Of a stretch of 59,638 bases of DNA, positions 24,206 through 34,315 are shown in pieces. The notes beneath the pieces were generated by a model. That model was not told the origin of the DNA and did no database searches. It was given only the letters and a program-made list of their open reading frames with translations. This stretch comes from an uncultured Clostridia bacterium (GTDB taxonomy: Bacteria; Bacillota; Clostridia; TANB77; CAG-508). Location: positions 1-59,638 of the forward strand of contig CANSTR010000009.1 in NCBI GenBank assembly GCA_947649935.1. Direction: 5' to 3'. The stretch's first letter is position 1, and each line of letters begins with the position of its first letter. A program made the translations under genes and the position numbers.

Positions 24206-24457
24206 ATGGATAATCAAGAGAACATTTCTGATGAATATCAACCAATTTCTATGTGGGGATATTTAGGATATGAAATTTTATTTGCCATTCCATTAATAGG
24301 ATTCATTTTGCTATTGGTATTTTCTTTTGGAGGCACCAAAAATGTAAACTTACGAAACTTTGCTAGGTCTTATATTTTAATTGCTGTTATCGTTGTTCTA
24401 TTATCTATCATTGTTATATCTAGCGGAATTTCAGTTTTTAATTCGGCTTTATATTAA
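24206..24457 (+). CDS. Small two-helix membrane protein
   Basis: The 83-residue protein has two membrane helices (WGYLGYEILFAIPLIGFILLLVFSF and ARSYILIAVIVVLLSIIVI) joined by a short NVNLRNFARS loop. This GYEILFAIPLIGFI...NLRNFARSY pattern is frequent in small uncharacterised Firmicute membrane proteins. AAAGGAGATTATTGAA precedes the ATG. The next gene follows after a 38-base gap and may be cotranscribed. Confidence 0.75.
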   Translation: MDNQENISDEYQPISMWGYLGYEILFAIPLIGFILLLVFSFGGTKNVNLRNFARSYILIAVIVVLLSIIVISSGISVFNSALY

Positions 24458-24495
24458 TTTTGTATCATGTTATATTTACACAAAGGAGAATTTTT

Positions 24496-25059
24496 ATGGA
24501 AACAAATGAAATAAGTTATAAAACATTTCTAAAAAACACAATTATTAAATTTTTATGCTATGGCATATTAATTGGTTTTATTTTTTTGCTAATCATATTT
24601 TTTGCAAAAAATACGTTATTTAAGACGCCCAATCTTGCCTTGTCTATTGTGCTTTCTTTAATCTGTGCCATCGTGATTGGAATTTTATTGCATTTTATAT
24701 GCAAAAGTAGCATCCTAGAATCTTTCCAGAAGGATAAATTAGATATCAAAAATGCAAAAGTGTTTCTGCAAAAAATGAATTTATTTTTTATTGCCTGTGC
24801 TGTTTTTTCTATTATTGTATGCCTTGGTTCCTTGGTTTTAGATAACTATATCTTTATAAAAGCAATTGACCATACTTATGAGCAATACGATTTCATTTCA
24901 TCCGATTTTGCTAATCGAGTTGCTATTAATATTTTAAATACATACAATAAAACATTTTTGCCAAAATTGCTAAACACCTTTATTATTCAAATTTCATTGG
25001 TAATTTCTTTCTTTTCACTAATGCCTTATACTGAAAAACTTTTGAAAAAATATAATTAA
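24496..25059 (+). CDS. Polytopic membrane protein of unknown function
   Basis: From the ATG after AAAGGAGAATTTTT the product has 187 residues with four hydrophobic helices (about residues 18-38, 48-68, 95-115 and 163-180). No family is recognised. A start 12 codons upstream lacks a ribosome site. The gene ends just before a large inverted repeat at 25058-25164. Confidence 0.65.
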   Translation: METNEISYKTFLKNTIIKFLCYGILIGFIFLLIIFFAKNTLFKTPNLALSIVLSLICAIVIGILLHFICKSSILESFQKDKLDIKNAKVFLQKMNLFFIACAVFSIIVCLGSLVLDNYIFIKAIDHTYEQYDFISSDFANRVAINILNTYNKTFLPKLLNTFIIQISLVISFFSLMPYTEKLLKKYN

Positions 25060-25164
25060 AAGGAGCTGTAAAAAACTCTAATTTTCAAAAAAGATCGTGA
25101 GAAATTTTAGGCAATGTCCAAAATTTCTCACGCAATAGATTGAGTTTTTTTACATCCCCTTTTT
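25058..25164. repeat. Large two-part inverted repeat between convergent genes
   Basis: Outer arms AAAAGGAGCTGTAAAAAACTC (25058-25078) and its near-complement (25142-25164) enclose an inner perfect 13-bp stem (25096-25108 with 25120-25132). The whole could fold as one long hairpin. It probably ends both convergent transcripts, and its size suggests a possible miniature element. Confidence 0.65.
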
Positions 25165-25903
25165 ACACGATTACTTTCGCAATAATTCCCAATGTAATTC
25201 CTAAGATATTTCCAAATGAAGAAAATCTCCCTTTGTACATGTGGTTAGATTCTGGAATTAATTCACAAGAAACAATATACAACATTGCACCTGCAGCAAA
25301 CGCCAATGAAAAACCGATTAATTCTTTTGAAATATTGCCAATAATCGCTCCGCAAAAGGCTCCCATTCCAGTTGTTACCCCAGATAATGCAGTAAGCACA
25401 ATCGCTTTGAATTTTCCATAGCCACTATTGTTAATTGGAAGTGCAATGGATATTCCTTCTGGTACATCATGAATTGCAATTGCAATCGCAAGCGACAATC
25501 CCAAACTAGTCGATGCATCAAATCCAGACCCAATCGCCAGCCCCTCTGGAAAATTATGTACCGCAAGCCCCACACAAATAATCATTCCTGTTCTAAATAA
25601 TGTATTATTATGTATATTTTTCTTAGCAAAATCCATACGTTTAATCACTTCATCACACAAAACCATAACTAGCACACCAATCATGATTCCGATTATACAA
25701 CCACTCATATTTGAAAATTCCAGTGCTTCTGGAATTAAATCAAAACAAATAATGGCTGTCATCAGCCCTGCTGCAAATTCCAATACGAAACTTAATATTT
25801 TGTTAGAATGAACCTGCAAACAGGCTCCTATAATTCCGCCAAGTGTTGTTCCCATCATACCAAAAATTAATCCGTAAATTGCAATTGTCCCAATACTTTC
25901 CAT
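25163..25903 (-). CDS. ZIP family metal transporter
   Basis: The 246-residue protein has about eight membrane helices and the two ZIP metal-binding helices: AVHNFPEGLAIGSG in helix IV and AIHDVPEGISIALP in helix V. Such GufA/ZupT-type proteins bring zinc, iron or manganese into the cytoplasm. The Lys/His-containing loop between helices III and IV (KRMDFAKKNIHNN) is short. It is monocistronic and convergent with the preceding membrane gene. Confidence 0.9.
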   Translation of the reverse strand: MESIGTIAIYGLIFGMMGTTLGGIIGACLQVHSNKILSFVLEFAAGLMTAIICFDLIPEALEFSNMSGCIIGIMIGVLVMVLCDEVIKRMDFAKKNIHNNTLFRTGMIICVGLAVHNFPEGLAIGSGFDASTSLGLSLAIAIAIHDVPEGISIALPINNSGYGKFKAIVLTALSGVTTGMGAFCGAIIGNISKELIGFSLAFAAGAMLYIVSCELIPESNHMYKGRFSSFGNILGITLGIIAKVIV

Positions 25904-26047
25904 TTTTCACACTCCTTAGAACCATTTTTATTATAATTTCAAAAAAAGTATGACAAAAAATAATAAAAAATTCATGGAATATATTTACATAATTTCTTTT
26001 TTATGCTATAATATATAATAAGATATAATAGAAATGGAGGATTTATA

Positions 26048-29000
26048 ATGAAAAAAAATATGAAAAATAAGAAAGACGATGTTAGATTCTTACTAAAAAT
26101 CGTTATTTGTCTTGCTTTGTTGTTCATTATATTTTTATTAAACAATGCTTCTTCTATATCTTTTGCAAAAGAAGAAGCGGAATTTTGTTATTTGTCAGAC
26201 ATTCCCTATGTTACTGAACAATCATCAGTAGGCTGGCGAGAAATTTCTTTAGATAAAACACCTGATAATACTGCACTTTCTGTAAAAGTAGAAGGCTCAA
26301 ACTATACTTTCGAAAAAGGAATTTTTGCACATGCCACCTCTACGGTTGTTTATGACTTAACAGATTATGCAGGATATGACTATTTTACAGCTTATCTTGG
26401 ATTGAATACAACATCAACCCGAGGAGATGGTGTTACTTTTGATGTTTTCACATCATCTGATGGAACCAATTGGGAATCTCAACTAGAAGATGGACCAATA
26501 GATAAACAACCAGGACAAAATGCGACTTTTGTAAAAATAGATATCCGAAATGTAAAATTTTTAAAATTATATGCAGATGACAAAGCGTCAAATGCAAGCG
26601 ACCATTCTGTTTATGCAGATGCAAAATTAACCAAAGCAACTTATAATGATGGCAATGTAGTTACATCCATTCAAGAATATGATAAAAAAATCAAAGCATA
26701 TGCTAATCCAGATTTATCGAATCCTGAATTTGAATTATTGGTTCTTCAAAGAAACTTCGTAAACAAAGCTGGTCAATATGCTTTAAACCGTTTCGCAAGT
26801 GAAAGTGAAGCCAACAAACAAACTCTTTCATGGCTTATGAATAATTTGGAAAACTTAAGACTCTATATGCTTGGTGGAACCCCTGAAGGAGGAAGTTATT
26901 ATAATTCATTAACACAACTTTCTAGACTTTATGATGAATATAGTAGTGATTTTACAAACAATGAACTTTTAAATAATACATGGTATCCAGATATGACATA
27001 TGGATATTTATACAAAAAAATGGCTATCTCACTTTCTTTAACTCATTCACAAACCGTTGGTTTATGGATGCAACCAGGACCTGCCGAAAACAAATCAGAT
27101 GCACTTAGCCGTTATGCGATATTCAAATATATGCACAAAAATGGAAAACTTCGAGCAACCGACACATTAGATATTACTCCATGGTTTGAAGCATTGCAGG
27201 TGGAAGAAATGCGTTTTGTTATGAACAACGCAATAGATGATGAGGAAATTTTATGGTTAAATGCGTACGTACAAACAAAGTTAGATCAATATAAAACGAC
27301 AAATTATTTAACACCTCATCCATATATGGCTTATGTATATCCAAATTACCAAAATCCAGTTTACTATGCCGAAGAAAATAAACAATATTTTAATGAATTA
27401 TTTGCTGTCAATGGTACCGGATTATTTGATTTAAAATATACCATACCAGGTGGTAAAAATACTCCAACTTACAATTTAGCTGTGACAAGAGGTACTCCAG
27501 ATTACAAGCTATATAAAGTCTGGATGAATTTTAGAAACAAATTTGGAACAGGTGCAGTTTGCGGTGGTATCTCAAAAAGTGGTTCTAATATTCGTACAAC
27601 GCATGGTATTCCGGCAACGGTTATTGGTCAACCGGGACACGCAGCACTGTTATATTACACAAAAGATGCACAAGGAAGAGGTTATTGGAATATCGATAAT
27701 GATGTAAGTGGTTGGACTTTATCCGAAAAAGGCGAAAGATTATTAATGGGCTGGGGAAATGCAAATACTAATTATGCGAGAGGTTCTTATCAAGTGGTGT
27801 ATATGGCACTTGCCCAAGAAGCCTTAAATGATTATACAAATTTTGAAAAGTGTGAAGAAATGGTTTTGCTTGCCAATTCATATCAAGGCGATTTAGCAAA
27901 ACAAGAAGAAATTTATCGAAAAGCATTAAAAATACAACCAATTAATTTGGATGCTTGGCTTGGATTAATTAATGTATATAATGCAAATGAAAGCAAAACA
28001 GAAAATGAATATTTTGATTTAGCTAAGGAATTAGCAGAAAATTTAAAATATTTCCCACTACCAATGCAACAGTTAACAAATTTAATAAAACCTCATTTAA
28101 CAACTATCGAAAATCAATATCGTTTTACACTTTTACAAACTAGAATTTTAACAGAAGGAAGTCAGACACCTAATAATACAGCAGATAACTATTATGTTTA
28201 TCAACCAAGTCTTACCAGATTAGAAGCAAATTACTTATTAGGAAAATTAGATAAAACCATTGCAACTTTCTCATTTGATGGAGATGATGCAAATAAAATT
28301 GTATTATCTAGTCGTTTTGATGGAAATGGAGTTCGTTGGGATTATAGTTTAGATGGAAAACAAACTTGGAATGAAGTTTCATTTACAGCAGAAGAAGAAC
28401 ACAAATTACAGTTAACACCTCAGCAAATTGCAAGTATCACATCAGAAAACGATATTTATGTTCATATTGTTGGTGTGAATTATGATGAAGAAAATTTATA
28501 TAAAATTGACATTCAAGAGTCAAGCGGATTGCCAGCGACTTTATATGCCAATGATTTAGAAAATAAATTAATGGCGGCAGTTCCTGCTATGCAATGGAAA
28601 TACCGAGAGGAAGATAACTGGACTTTTTATCGTGATGAAGAGCCAAATTTAACAGGTGATAAATCAGTTATTGTTAGAATGGGAGCAACTGGCGTATATT
28701 TAGCTAGCACAACAAGTTCAAGCTTTACATTTACACAAGATAATTTACCACAAAACAGACAATATGTTCCCATTTCGCATTTGTCAATTCACGGTGTTTC
28801 TACAGAAGCAACAAACCAACAAGGTGCTGCAACATTTGCAATAGATGGAAATGCTAATACAAGATATCATTCTGCTTGGAATGGCAGTGATACAGAACGT
28901 TATATGACGATTAAATTAGATGAGCCAGTTTATTTATCAGCAGTTGAGTTTATTCCTGCTGGCGGTGGAAATGGTAAAATTTACGATGGTACAATTTATG

Positions 29001-31018
29001 GAAGTATGGATGGCGAAAATTGGGAAATTTTATCAAGACAAACGAATTTAAGCTATACCAATCAAGCAAATACTGTTGAAGATGCAATTGCCAACACAAA
29101 AGCTTTTGAAGTGGATAACCCAACAAAAGTACAATATGTGAAAATTGTTGCTGATCGAACAAATGGAAATTGGTTTGCAGCTAGAATGTTTAATTTTTAT
29201 GAAGACAAAACGGTAAAAACATCTGTAAAATTCTCATTTGATGGAGAAAATGCAGGAAAAATTATGTTAGAAGATAAATTTGAAAATGCAAATTGGAGTT
29301 ATAGTATTGATGGTGGAACTACTTGGAAATCTGCAAGAGGCAAGAGTTATCAATTGCCTAACACAGAAATCGAACAAATTAATGAAACCAATAAAATCAA
29401 AGTTCGTTTTGAAGGCGATGTAACAGAATACACTATTCATATTAAAACAGGAACAGCACCTGAAATTACACCATATGTAAATGACCTAGAAAACCGATTG
29501 ATTGGATTGAACAATGTATCCACTCTTGAATGGAAATTAGCAAGTGAAAGCAATTGGAAATCTTATGTAGAACAAGAACCTATTGTAACAGGAAATAACA
29601 CACTTTTGGTTAGAACCAAAGGAACTGGTGTTTACACACCAAGTACGTCATTGGAATATGCATTTACAGCAGATAATCAACCAGATACAGCAAAATACAT
29701 TCCAATCAAACATTTGTCAGTACATGGCTATTCAACACAATCCGTCGATTCTGGCAGACCATTTTATGCACCAAATGCAATTGACGGAAACAGAAATACT
29801 CTTTGGCATACAGATTTTAGATACAGTGTTTTAGAACAAGAGGGAAATCCATTTATTACGATAAAATTGGATGAACCAAAATATATCTCTGCTTTGGAAT
29901 TTGTTCAGAAAAAATATAGAACCAATGATCCAGATTCTATCAAAAACGCAATTGTTTTTGTCAGTATGGATGGTGAAAATTGGACTGAAGCAGGAAGAAA
30001 AGAAAACTGTGAGCAAAATGAAGAGTTTAAGCGTATTGAATTTAGCGAAAGTGTGCAGGCACAATATGTAAAATTTGACATGGAAACTTATGGTATCTTT
30101 GCATCAGCTGCTATGATAAATCTATTTGAAGATATCACAAAAAGAGAAGAACCCGTTATTCCAACAGCTGATATACAATATAATATTACAGAAACAACTA
30201 ATCAAAACGTAACAGCAACACTTGTGAATCCAAGTACAGAAATTACGGTAACAAATAATGGTGGAAGCACTTCTTATACTTTTACGGAAAATGGAACTTT
30301 CACATTCGAATTTACGGATAAAGCAGGAAATAAAGGAACAGCAACAGCAACTGTTACTTGGATTGATAAGAAAGCTCCTGTGGCAACTATAACCTACAGT
30401 ACACAAGATACAACATCAGAAAACGTCACAGCAACCATCACTTTTGACAAAACAAATGTGACCATCACAAACAATAGTGGAAATAACACTTATACTTTTA
30501 CAGAAAATGGAACTTTTACTTTTGAATTTGTAGATAAAGCAGGAAATACTGGAACTTCTACAGCAACTGTAACTTGGATTGAAAAAGAACCTGATGTGCC
30601 AGTTGACCCTGACAAACCAGATGTACCGGAAGGAATTACTTCTGAAATTTACAAAATCGAAACAGCATTTATTTCCAAAATTGCACCACAAACAACAGTT
30701 AGTCAGTTTAAAGGAAATGTGGTCACAGAGCAAGAAATGTGGTTCTTAAATAAAGATGGAAGTAACTTAGGAGAAGACAGCATTTTAGCAACTGGTATGA
30801 CATTGAAAGTTGGCTCTACTCTACAATTTACCTTAATTGTAGCAGGCGACATTAATGGTGACGGAAATCTTAGTGTAACTGATTTTGCAAAATTGAAATT
30901 GCATCTAATTGAGGAAAAATTGCTAACCGGAAATGAATTAAAAGCAGCAGATGTAAATTGCAATGGAGATGTAACGGTTACTGATTTGGCGAAAATGAAA
31001 TTGCAATTGATTAATTAA
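26048..31018 (+). CDS. Large secreted dockerin protein (NPCBM, transglutaminase-like, discoidin repeats)
   Basis: The 1656-residue protein starts with a signal anchor (FLLKIVICLALLFIIFLLNN), then an NPCBM carbohydrate-binding domain (about 48-197, EKGIFAHATSTVVYDL). A long helical region leads to a transglutaminase-like core: Cys505 in GTGAVCGGISKSG, His531 in GQPGHAALLYY, Asp550 in WNIDNDVSG. After a TPR-like stretch (ALKIQPINLDAWLGLI) come two discoidin (F5/8C) domains at about 905-1055 and 1218-1370, two Ig-like repeats (YTFTENGTFTFEFxDKAGN) at about 1371-1515, and a type I dockerin at 1600-1656 (GDINGDGNLSVTDFAKLKL and a second DVNCNGDVTVTDLAKMKL). It is likely a surface or cohesin-bound protein acting on glycoproteins. 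GGAGGATTTATA precedes the ATG. Confidence 0.85.
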   Translation: MKKNMKNKKDDVRFLLKIVICLALLFIIFLLNNASSISFAKEEAEFCYLSDIPYVTEQSSVGWREISLDKTPDNTALSVKVEGSNYTFEKGIFAHATSTVVYDLTDYAGYDYFTAYLGLNTTSTRGDGVTFDVFTSSDGTNWESQLEDGPIDKQPGQNATFVKIDIRNVKFLKLYADDKASNASDHSVYADAKLTKATYNDGNVVTSIQEYDKKIKAYANPDLSNPEFELLVLQRNFVNKAGQYALNRFASESEANKQTLSWLMNNLENLRLYMLGGTPEGGSYYNSLTQLSRLYDEYSSDFTNNELLNNTWYPDMTYGYLYKKMAISLSLTHSQTVGLWMQPGPAENKSDALSRYAIFKYMHKNGKLRATDTLDITPWFEALQVEEMRFVMNNAIDDEEILWLNAYVQTKLDQYKTTNYLTPHPYMAYVYPNYQNPVYYAEENKQYFNELFAVNGTGLFDLKYTIPGGKNTPTYNLAVTRGTPDYKLYKVWMNFRNKFGTGAVCGGISKSGSNIRTTHGIPATVIGQPGHAALLYYTKDAQGRGYWNIDNDVSGWTLSEKGERLLMGWGNANTNYARGSYQVVYMALAQEALNDYTNFEKCEEMVLLANSYQGDLAKQEEIYRKALKIQPINLDAWLGLINVYNANESKTENEYFDLAKELAENLKYFPLPMQQLTNLIKPHLTTIENQYRFTLLQTRILTEGSQTPNNTADNYYVYQPSLTRLEANYLLGKLDKTIATFSFDGDDANKIVLSSRFDGNGVRWDYSLDGKQTWNEVSFTAEEEHKLQLTPQQIASITSENDIYVHIVGVNYDEENLYKIDIQESSGLPATLYANDLENKLMAAVPAMQWKYREEDNWTFYRDEEPNLTGDKSVIVRMGATGVYLASTTSSSFTFTQDNLPQNRQYVPISHLSIHGVSTEATNQQGAATFAIDGNANTRYHSAWNGSDTERYMTIKLDEPVYLSAVEFIPAGGGNGKIYDGTIYGSMDGENWEILSRQTNLSYTNQANTVEDAIANTKAFEVDNPTKVQYVKIVADRTNGNWFAARMFNFYEDKTVKTSVKFSFDGENAGKIMLEDKFENANWSYSIDGGTTWKSARGKSYQLPNTEIEQINETNKIKVRFEGDVTEYTIHIKTGTAPEITPYVNDLENRLIGLNNVSTLEWKLASESNWKSYVEQEPIVTGNNTLLVRTKGTGVYTPSTSLEYAFTADNQPDTAKYIPIKHLSVHGYSTQSVDSGRPFYAPNAIDGNRNTLWHTDFRYSVLEQEGNPFITIKLDEPKYISALEFVQKKYRTNDPDSIKNAIVFVSMDGENWTEAGRKENCEQNEEFKRIEFSESVQAQYVKFDMETYGIFASAAMINLFEDITKREEPVIPTADIQYNITETTNQNVTATLVNPSTEITVTNNGGSTSYTFTENGTFTFEFTDKAGNKGTATATVTWIDKKAPVATITYSTQDTTSENVTATITFDKTNVTITNNSGNNTYTFTENGTFTFEFVDKAGNTGTSTATVTWIEKEPDVPVDPDKPDVPEGITSEIYKIETAFISKIAPQTTVSQFKGNVVTEQEMWFLNKDGSNLGEDSILATGMTLKVGSTLQFTLIVAGDINGDGNLSVTDFAKLKLHLIEEKLLTGNELKAADVNCNGDVTVTDLAKMKLQLIN

Positions 31019-31027
31019 ACAAAAAAA

Positions 31028-31176
31028 TGTAGGGGCGGCTATCAGCCGCCCGCTATTTTTTCGCAATATTCTGTTTTTAAATTGAAAATGTAAGGGCGAT
31101 TATCAATCGCCTGTGGTTATTTATTTTGGGTAATTTTTTATATAATAATAGCGGGCGATTAATAATCGCCCCTACG
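31028..31176. repeat. Cluster of three dispersed GC-rich hairpins
   Basis: Three stems lie in one 173-base gap: GGCGGCT-ATC-AGCCGCC (31034-31050), GGCGATT-ATC-AATCGCC (31095-31111) and GGCGATT-AAT-AATCGCC (31154-31170). The first and third also face each other as arms of a longer inverted repeat through GTAGGGGCGG and CGCCCCTAC. They fill the space between convergent genes and probably stop transcription from both. Confidence 0.75.
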
Positions 31177-31191
31177 CTTTTATTGATTTTT

Positions 31192-33963
31192 TTATTTTAA
31201 TGCCTCTATGCAATCATGGCACAAGGTTGGATTGTTTTTGTCTTCTCCAACGGTTGTTGAATATTTCCAACATCTATCGCATTTTTCGCCATCTGCTTTT
31301 TGAACTTCTACACCAATTGCCACTTCTTCGTCTTGATTTCTTCTATTTTCGCTGATTTCTAGCCCAGAAACCATACAGATTTCTTTTAGCAATTCCACTT
31401 TATCTTTGATAAAATCATATTCTTCTGCCTCAGCATACAAAATAGCTTTTGCCTCTAAAGATAATCCAATCACTTTTTCTGCTCTTGCTTTTTCTAATGC
31501 TTTTGCAACAATTTCCTTAATTTTGATTAATCTTTCCCATTTCAATTGCAATGCTTCATTTTCAAATTTAGCATTTACCTTTGGATAATCATTTAACATG
31601 ACACTTTCCACATTTTCTCCACTTTTATGTGGCATATATTGCCAAATTTCTTCTGCTGTGAAGCACGTCATTGGCGCCAAAATTCGAACCAAGGCGGACA
31701 AGATTTCATACATCGCCGTTTGTGCTGCTCTTCTTTCCACAGATTCTGCACGACATGTGTATAAACGGTCTTTGATAATGTCTAGGTAGAATGAACTCAT
31801 GTCGATCACGCAAAATTGATTTAAAGCACGATACGCAATGTGGAAATCATACGTATTATACGCCTTTGTACAATCTCTTATTAAGCAATTTAATTTGGTC
31901 AATGTCCATTTGTCTATCTCCAATAAATCTTCGTATGGAACTGGATTTTCCACATCAAAATCAGAAATATTTCCTAAAATATATCTCGCCGTATTTCTAA
32001 TTTTACGGTATACTTCTGTCACTTGTTTGATGATGTCTTTCGACACACTGATGTCAGATTTGTAATCTGATGCCAAAACCCAAAGTCTCAAAACATCCGC
32101 ACCTGAAGTATTAATCACATCTTTTGGGTCAATTCCATTTCCGATGGATTTCGACATTTTTCGACCTTTTTCATCAACTGTGTAGCCATGCGTCAAAACT
32201 TCTTTGTAAGGTGCCTTACCTTTTGTGGCAACAGAAGTCAAAATCGACGATTGGAACCAACCACGATATTGGTCACTTCCCTCCAAATACAAATCTGCTT
32301 CTGGCAAACCTCTTTGCGCCAAAACCGATTCATGCGTTGAGCCAGAATCAAACCACACATCCATAATATCAGTTTCTTTAACGAATTGCGTGCAACCACA
32401 TTCACATTTTGCACCTTGTGGCAATAGTTCTTCTGCTGACATATCAAACCATGCGTTGGAGCCTTTTTCCGCAAATATTTTTTGCACTTTTTCCAAAGAT
32501 TCTGGTGTCACATATTCTTTTTCACAATCCTTGCAATAAAAAACGGGAATCGGAACGCCCCATGTACGTTGACGTGAAATGCACCAATCGTTTCGATCCT
32601 CCACCATTTTGGTGATTCTTTCTTCGCCCCAAGCTGGATACCATTTTACGCTTTTGATGGCTTCCAATGTTTCTTTACGAAAACCATCCACAGACGCGAA
32701 CCATTGCTTTGTTGCTCTGAAAACAATTGGCTTTTTACATCTCCAACAATGTGGATACGAGTGATTTACCTTTTGGCCTGCTAACAATAAGTCATTTTCC
32801 TCTAGCCAAGCCATAATGGTTTTGTTAGATTTGGCGTAATATTGCCCTGCAAATGGACCAGCTTCCTCTGTTTGGTGACCTTTGGCGTCCACGCAAACCA
32901 CAATTTCCAAGCCATTTTTCAAACCACATAAATAGTCTTCTTTACCATAACCAGGAGCCGTATGAACTGCGCCTGTACCAGTTTCCAATTCCACCAAAAT
33001 CGTGTCATCTGACCCCAAAACAACTCTAGATTCTCGGTCGAAAAATGGATGTTTGCAAATCACACCATCTAACTCTTTTCCGTCAAATTCTTGTACGGTT
33101 TTATAATTTTCGATGCCAGCAATGGTCATGACTTTTTCGACCAACTCAGTTGCCACAATGATTCTTTCATTTCCAATATCCACCAAGCTATATTTGAAAT
33201 CTCCACCAATTGTAATTCCCATATTTCCTGGAAGCGTCCAAGGCGTTGTTGTCCAAATGACAATATAGGTGTCTTTTTCCTCAAATTTACCTTTCGCATC
33301 TTTGACTGGGAATTTGACGTACGCTGTCATGGAATCTACATCTTTGTATTCGATTTCTGCTTCTGCTAGCGCTGTTTCGCAATCTGTGCACCAATACACT
33401 GGCTTCAAGCCCTTGTAAATATAGCCTTTTTTGTACATATCGCCAAAAACGCCAATTTGCTTTGCTTCCATTTCAGGCTGATACGTAATATATGGATTTT
33501 TCCAATCGCCCAAAACACCCAATCTTTTGAAACCTTCGATTTGCTTATCTTTGTATTCCATAGTAAATTGCTTGCAAGTATCTCGAAACTTAGAAACTGG
33601 AATTTCGTCACGATTTAGTCCTAATTTCTCAATCGCCTTTTTCTCAGTTGGCATTCCGTGCGTGTCAAAACCTGGTACATACGGCGTATAGTAGCCTTGC
33701 AAGTTTTTGTAACGTACAATCGTGTCTTTTAAAATTTTGTTTAGTGCATGACCAAGATGAATTTCGCCGTTTGCATAAGGAGGCCCGTCATGCAATACAA
33801 ATGGCTTTTTACCTTTGTTTTTTTCCAACATTTTTTCATACAAATCATTCTCAAAAATTTTCTCGGCAATTTTCGGCTCATTTTCTGGCAAATTTCCTCT
33901 CATTGGGAAATCGGTTTTTGGCAAATTCAATGTTTTGCCATAATCAGTTTTCTCATCACTCAT
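31192..33963 (-). CDS. ileS: Isoleucyl-tRNA synthetase
   Basis: The 923-residue class I synthetase charges tRNA-Ile. It has PPYANGEIHLGHALNK (HIGH motif), the editing domain with VIWTTTPWTLPGNMGI, the DVWFDSGSTHESV and GSDQYRGWFQSSI region, GRKMSKSIGNG (KMSKS), the anticodon-binding domain and the C-terminal zinc finger (CDRCWKY and CHDCIEAL). Length is typical of the bacterial type. AAGGAGGAATAAAA precedes the ATG. A T-box leader with an AUC specifier lies directly upstream, so expression rises when tRNA-Ile is uncharged. Confidence 0.96.
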   Translation of the reverse strand: MSDEKTDYGKTLNLPKTDFPMRGNLPENEPKIAEKIFENDLYEKMLEKNKGKKPFVLHDGPPYANGEIHLGHALNKILKDTIVRYKNLQGYYTPYVPGFDTHGMPTEKKAIEKLGLNRDEIPVSKFRDTCKQFTMEYKDKQIEGFKRLGVLGDWKNPYITYQPEMEAKQIGVFGDMYKKGYIYKGLKPVYWCTDCETALAEAEIEYKDVDSMTAYVKFPVKDAKGKFEEKDTYIVIWTTTPWTLPGNMGITIGGDFKYSLVDIGNERIIVATELVEKVMTIAGIENYKTVQEFDGKELDGVICKHPFFDRESRVVLGSDDTILVELETGTGAVHTAPGYGKEDYLCGLKNGLEIVVCVDAKGHQTEEAGPFAGQYYAKSNKTIMAWLEENDLLLAGQKVNHSYPHCWRCKKPIVFRATKQWFASVDGFRKETLEAIKSVKWYPAWGEERITKMVEDRNDWCISRQRTWGVPIPVFYCKDCEKEYVTPESLEKVQKIFAEKGSNAWFDMSAEELLPQGAKCECGCTQFVKETDIMDVWFDSGSTHESVLAQRGLPEADLYLEGSDQYRGWFQSSILTSVATKGKAPYKEVLTHGYTVDEKGRKMSKSIGNGIDPKDVINTSGADVLRLWVLASDYKSDISVSKDIIKQVTEVYRKIRNTARYILGNISDFDVENPVPYEDLLEIDKWTLTKLNCLIRDCTKAYNTYDFHIAYRALNQFCVIDMSSFYLDIIKDRLYTCRAESVERRAAQTAMYEILSALVRILAPMTCFTAEEIWQYMPHKSGENVESVMLNDYPKVNAKFENEALQLKWERLIKIKEIVAKALEKARAEKVIGLSLEAKAILYAEAEEYDFIKDKVELLKEICMVSGLEISENRRNQDEEVAIGVEVQKADGEKCDRCWKYSTTVGEDKNNPTLCHDCIEALK

Positions 33964-33993
33964 TTTTATTCCTCCTTCAAAATTTTATCAAAC

Positions 33994-34276
33994 AAAACAG
34001 CATTTCATCCAAAAAATAGGACGAAATGCTGCTATTCCGCGGTACCACCTAAATTAGAAATTTTGCAAAAAATTTCTCTCTCTTTTCTTTTAACGCAAGA
34101 ATTACGAATTATCTTACTATAAGGAATTGGATTGATGTGGGCATCAATCCCTACCATTTCAGATAATCAACTCCAAGGTGATAACACATAACCTATTTCT
34201 TACCAAAATTTCACCAACCTTTGGCTCTCTAAAAGTTAGTATTATGCATCGTGTCCTTTTCTTTGTTTTTATGATT
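33994..34276 (-). promoter_or_regulatory. T-box riboswitch leader of ileS
   Basis: The minus strand reads AGAGAGCC...GGTTGGTGA (distal Stem I), then GTTATCACC with ATC (34182-34180) as the isoleucine specifier, then the T-box AGGTGGTACCGCGG (34050-34037), then a terminator of about 13 bp (34031-33998) with a T-rich tail. Uncharged tRNA-Ile would pair with the T-box and form the antiterminator. A dispersed-repeat hairpin lies inside at 34129-34155. Confidence 0.92.
34129..34155. repeat. Dispersed repeat inside the ileS T-box leader
   Basis: GGATTGATG and CATCAATCC form a perfect 9-bp stem followed by CTACC, the same unit as at 20284-20310. It lies between Stem I and the antiterminator. Confidence 0.7.
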
Positions 34277-34282
34277 TGATTG

Positions 34283-34311
34283 ATTGTATCACAAATTTTG
34301 CATTTTGTCAA
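34283..34311 (-). promoter_or_regulatory. SigA-type promoter of the ileS leader
   Basis: Minus-strand TTGACA (34311-34306) and TACAAT (34288-34283) lie 17 bases apart, placing the start near 34276. Confidence 0.8.
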
Positions 34312-34315
34312 TTGT

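Noticed and set aside
30122..30733. Cys/Ser/Phe-rich minus-strand frames
   Set aside because: They mirror the Thr/Asn-rich Ig-like repeats of the large secreted protein.
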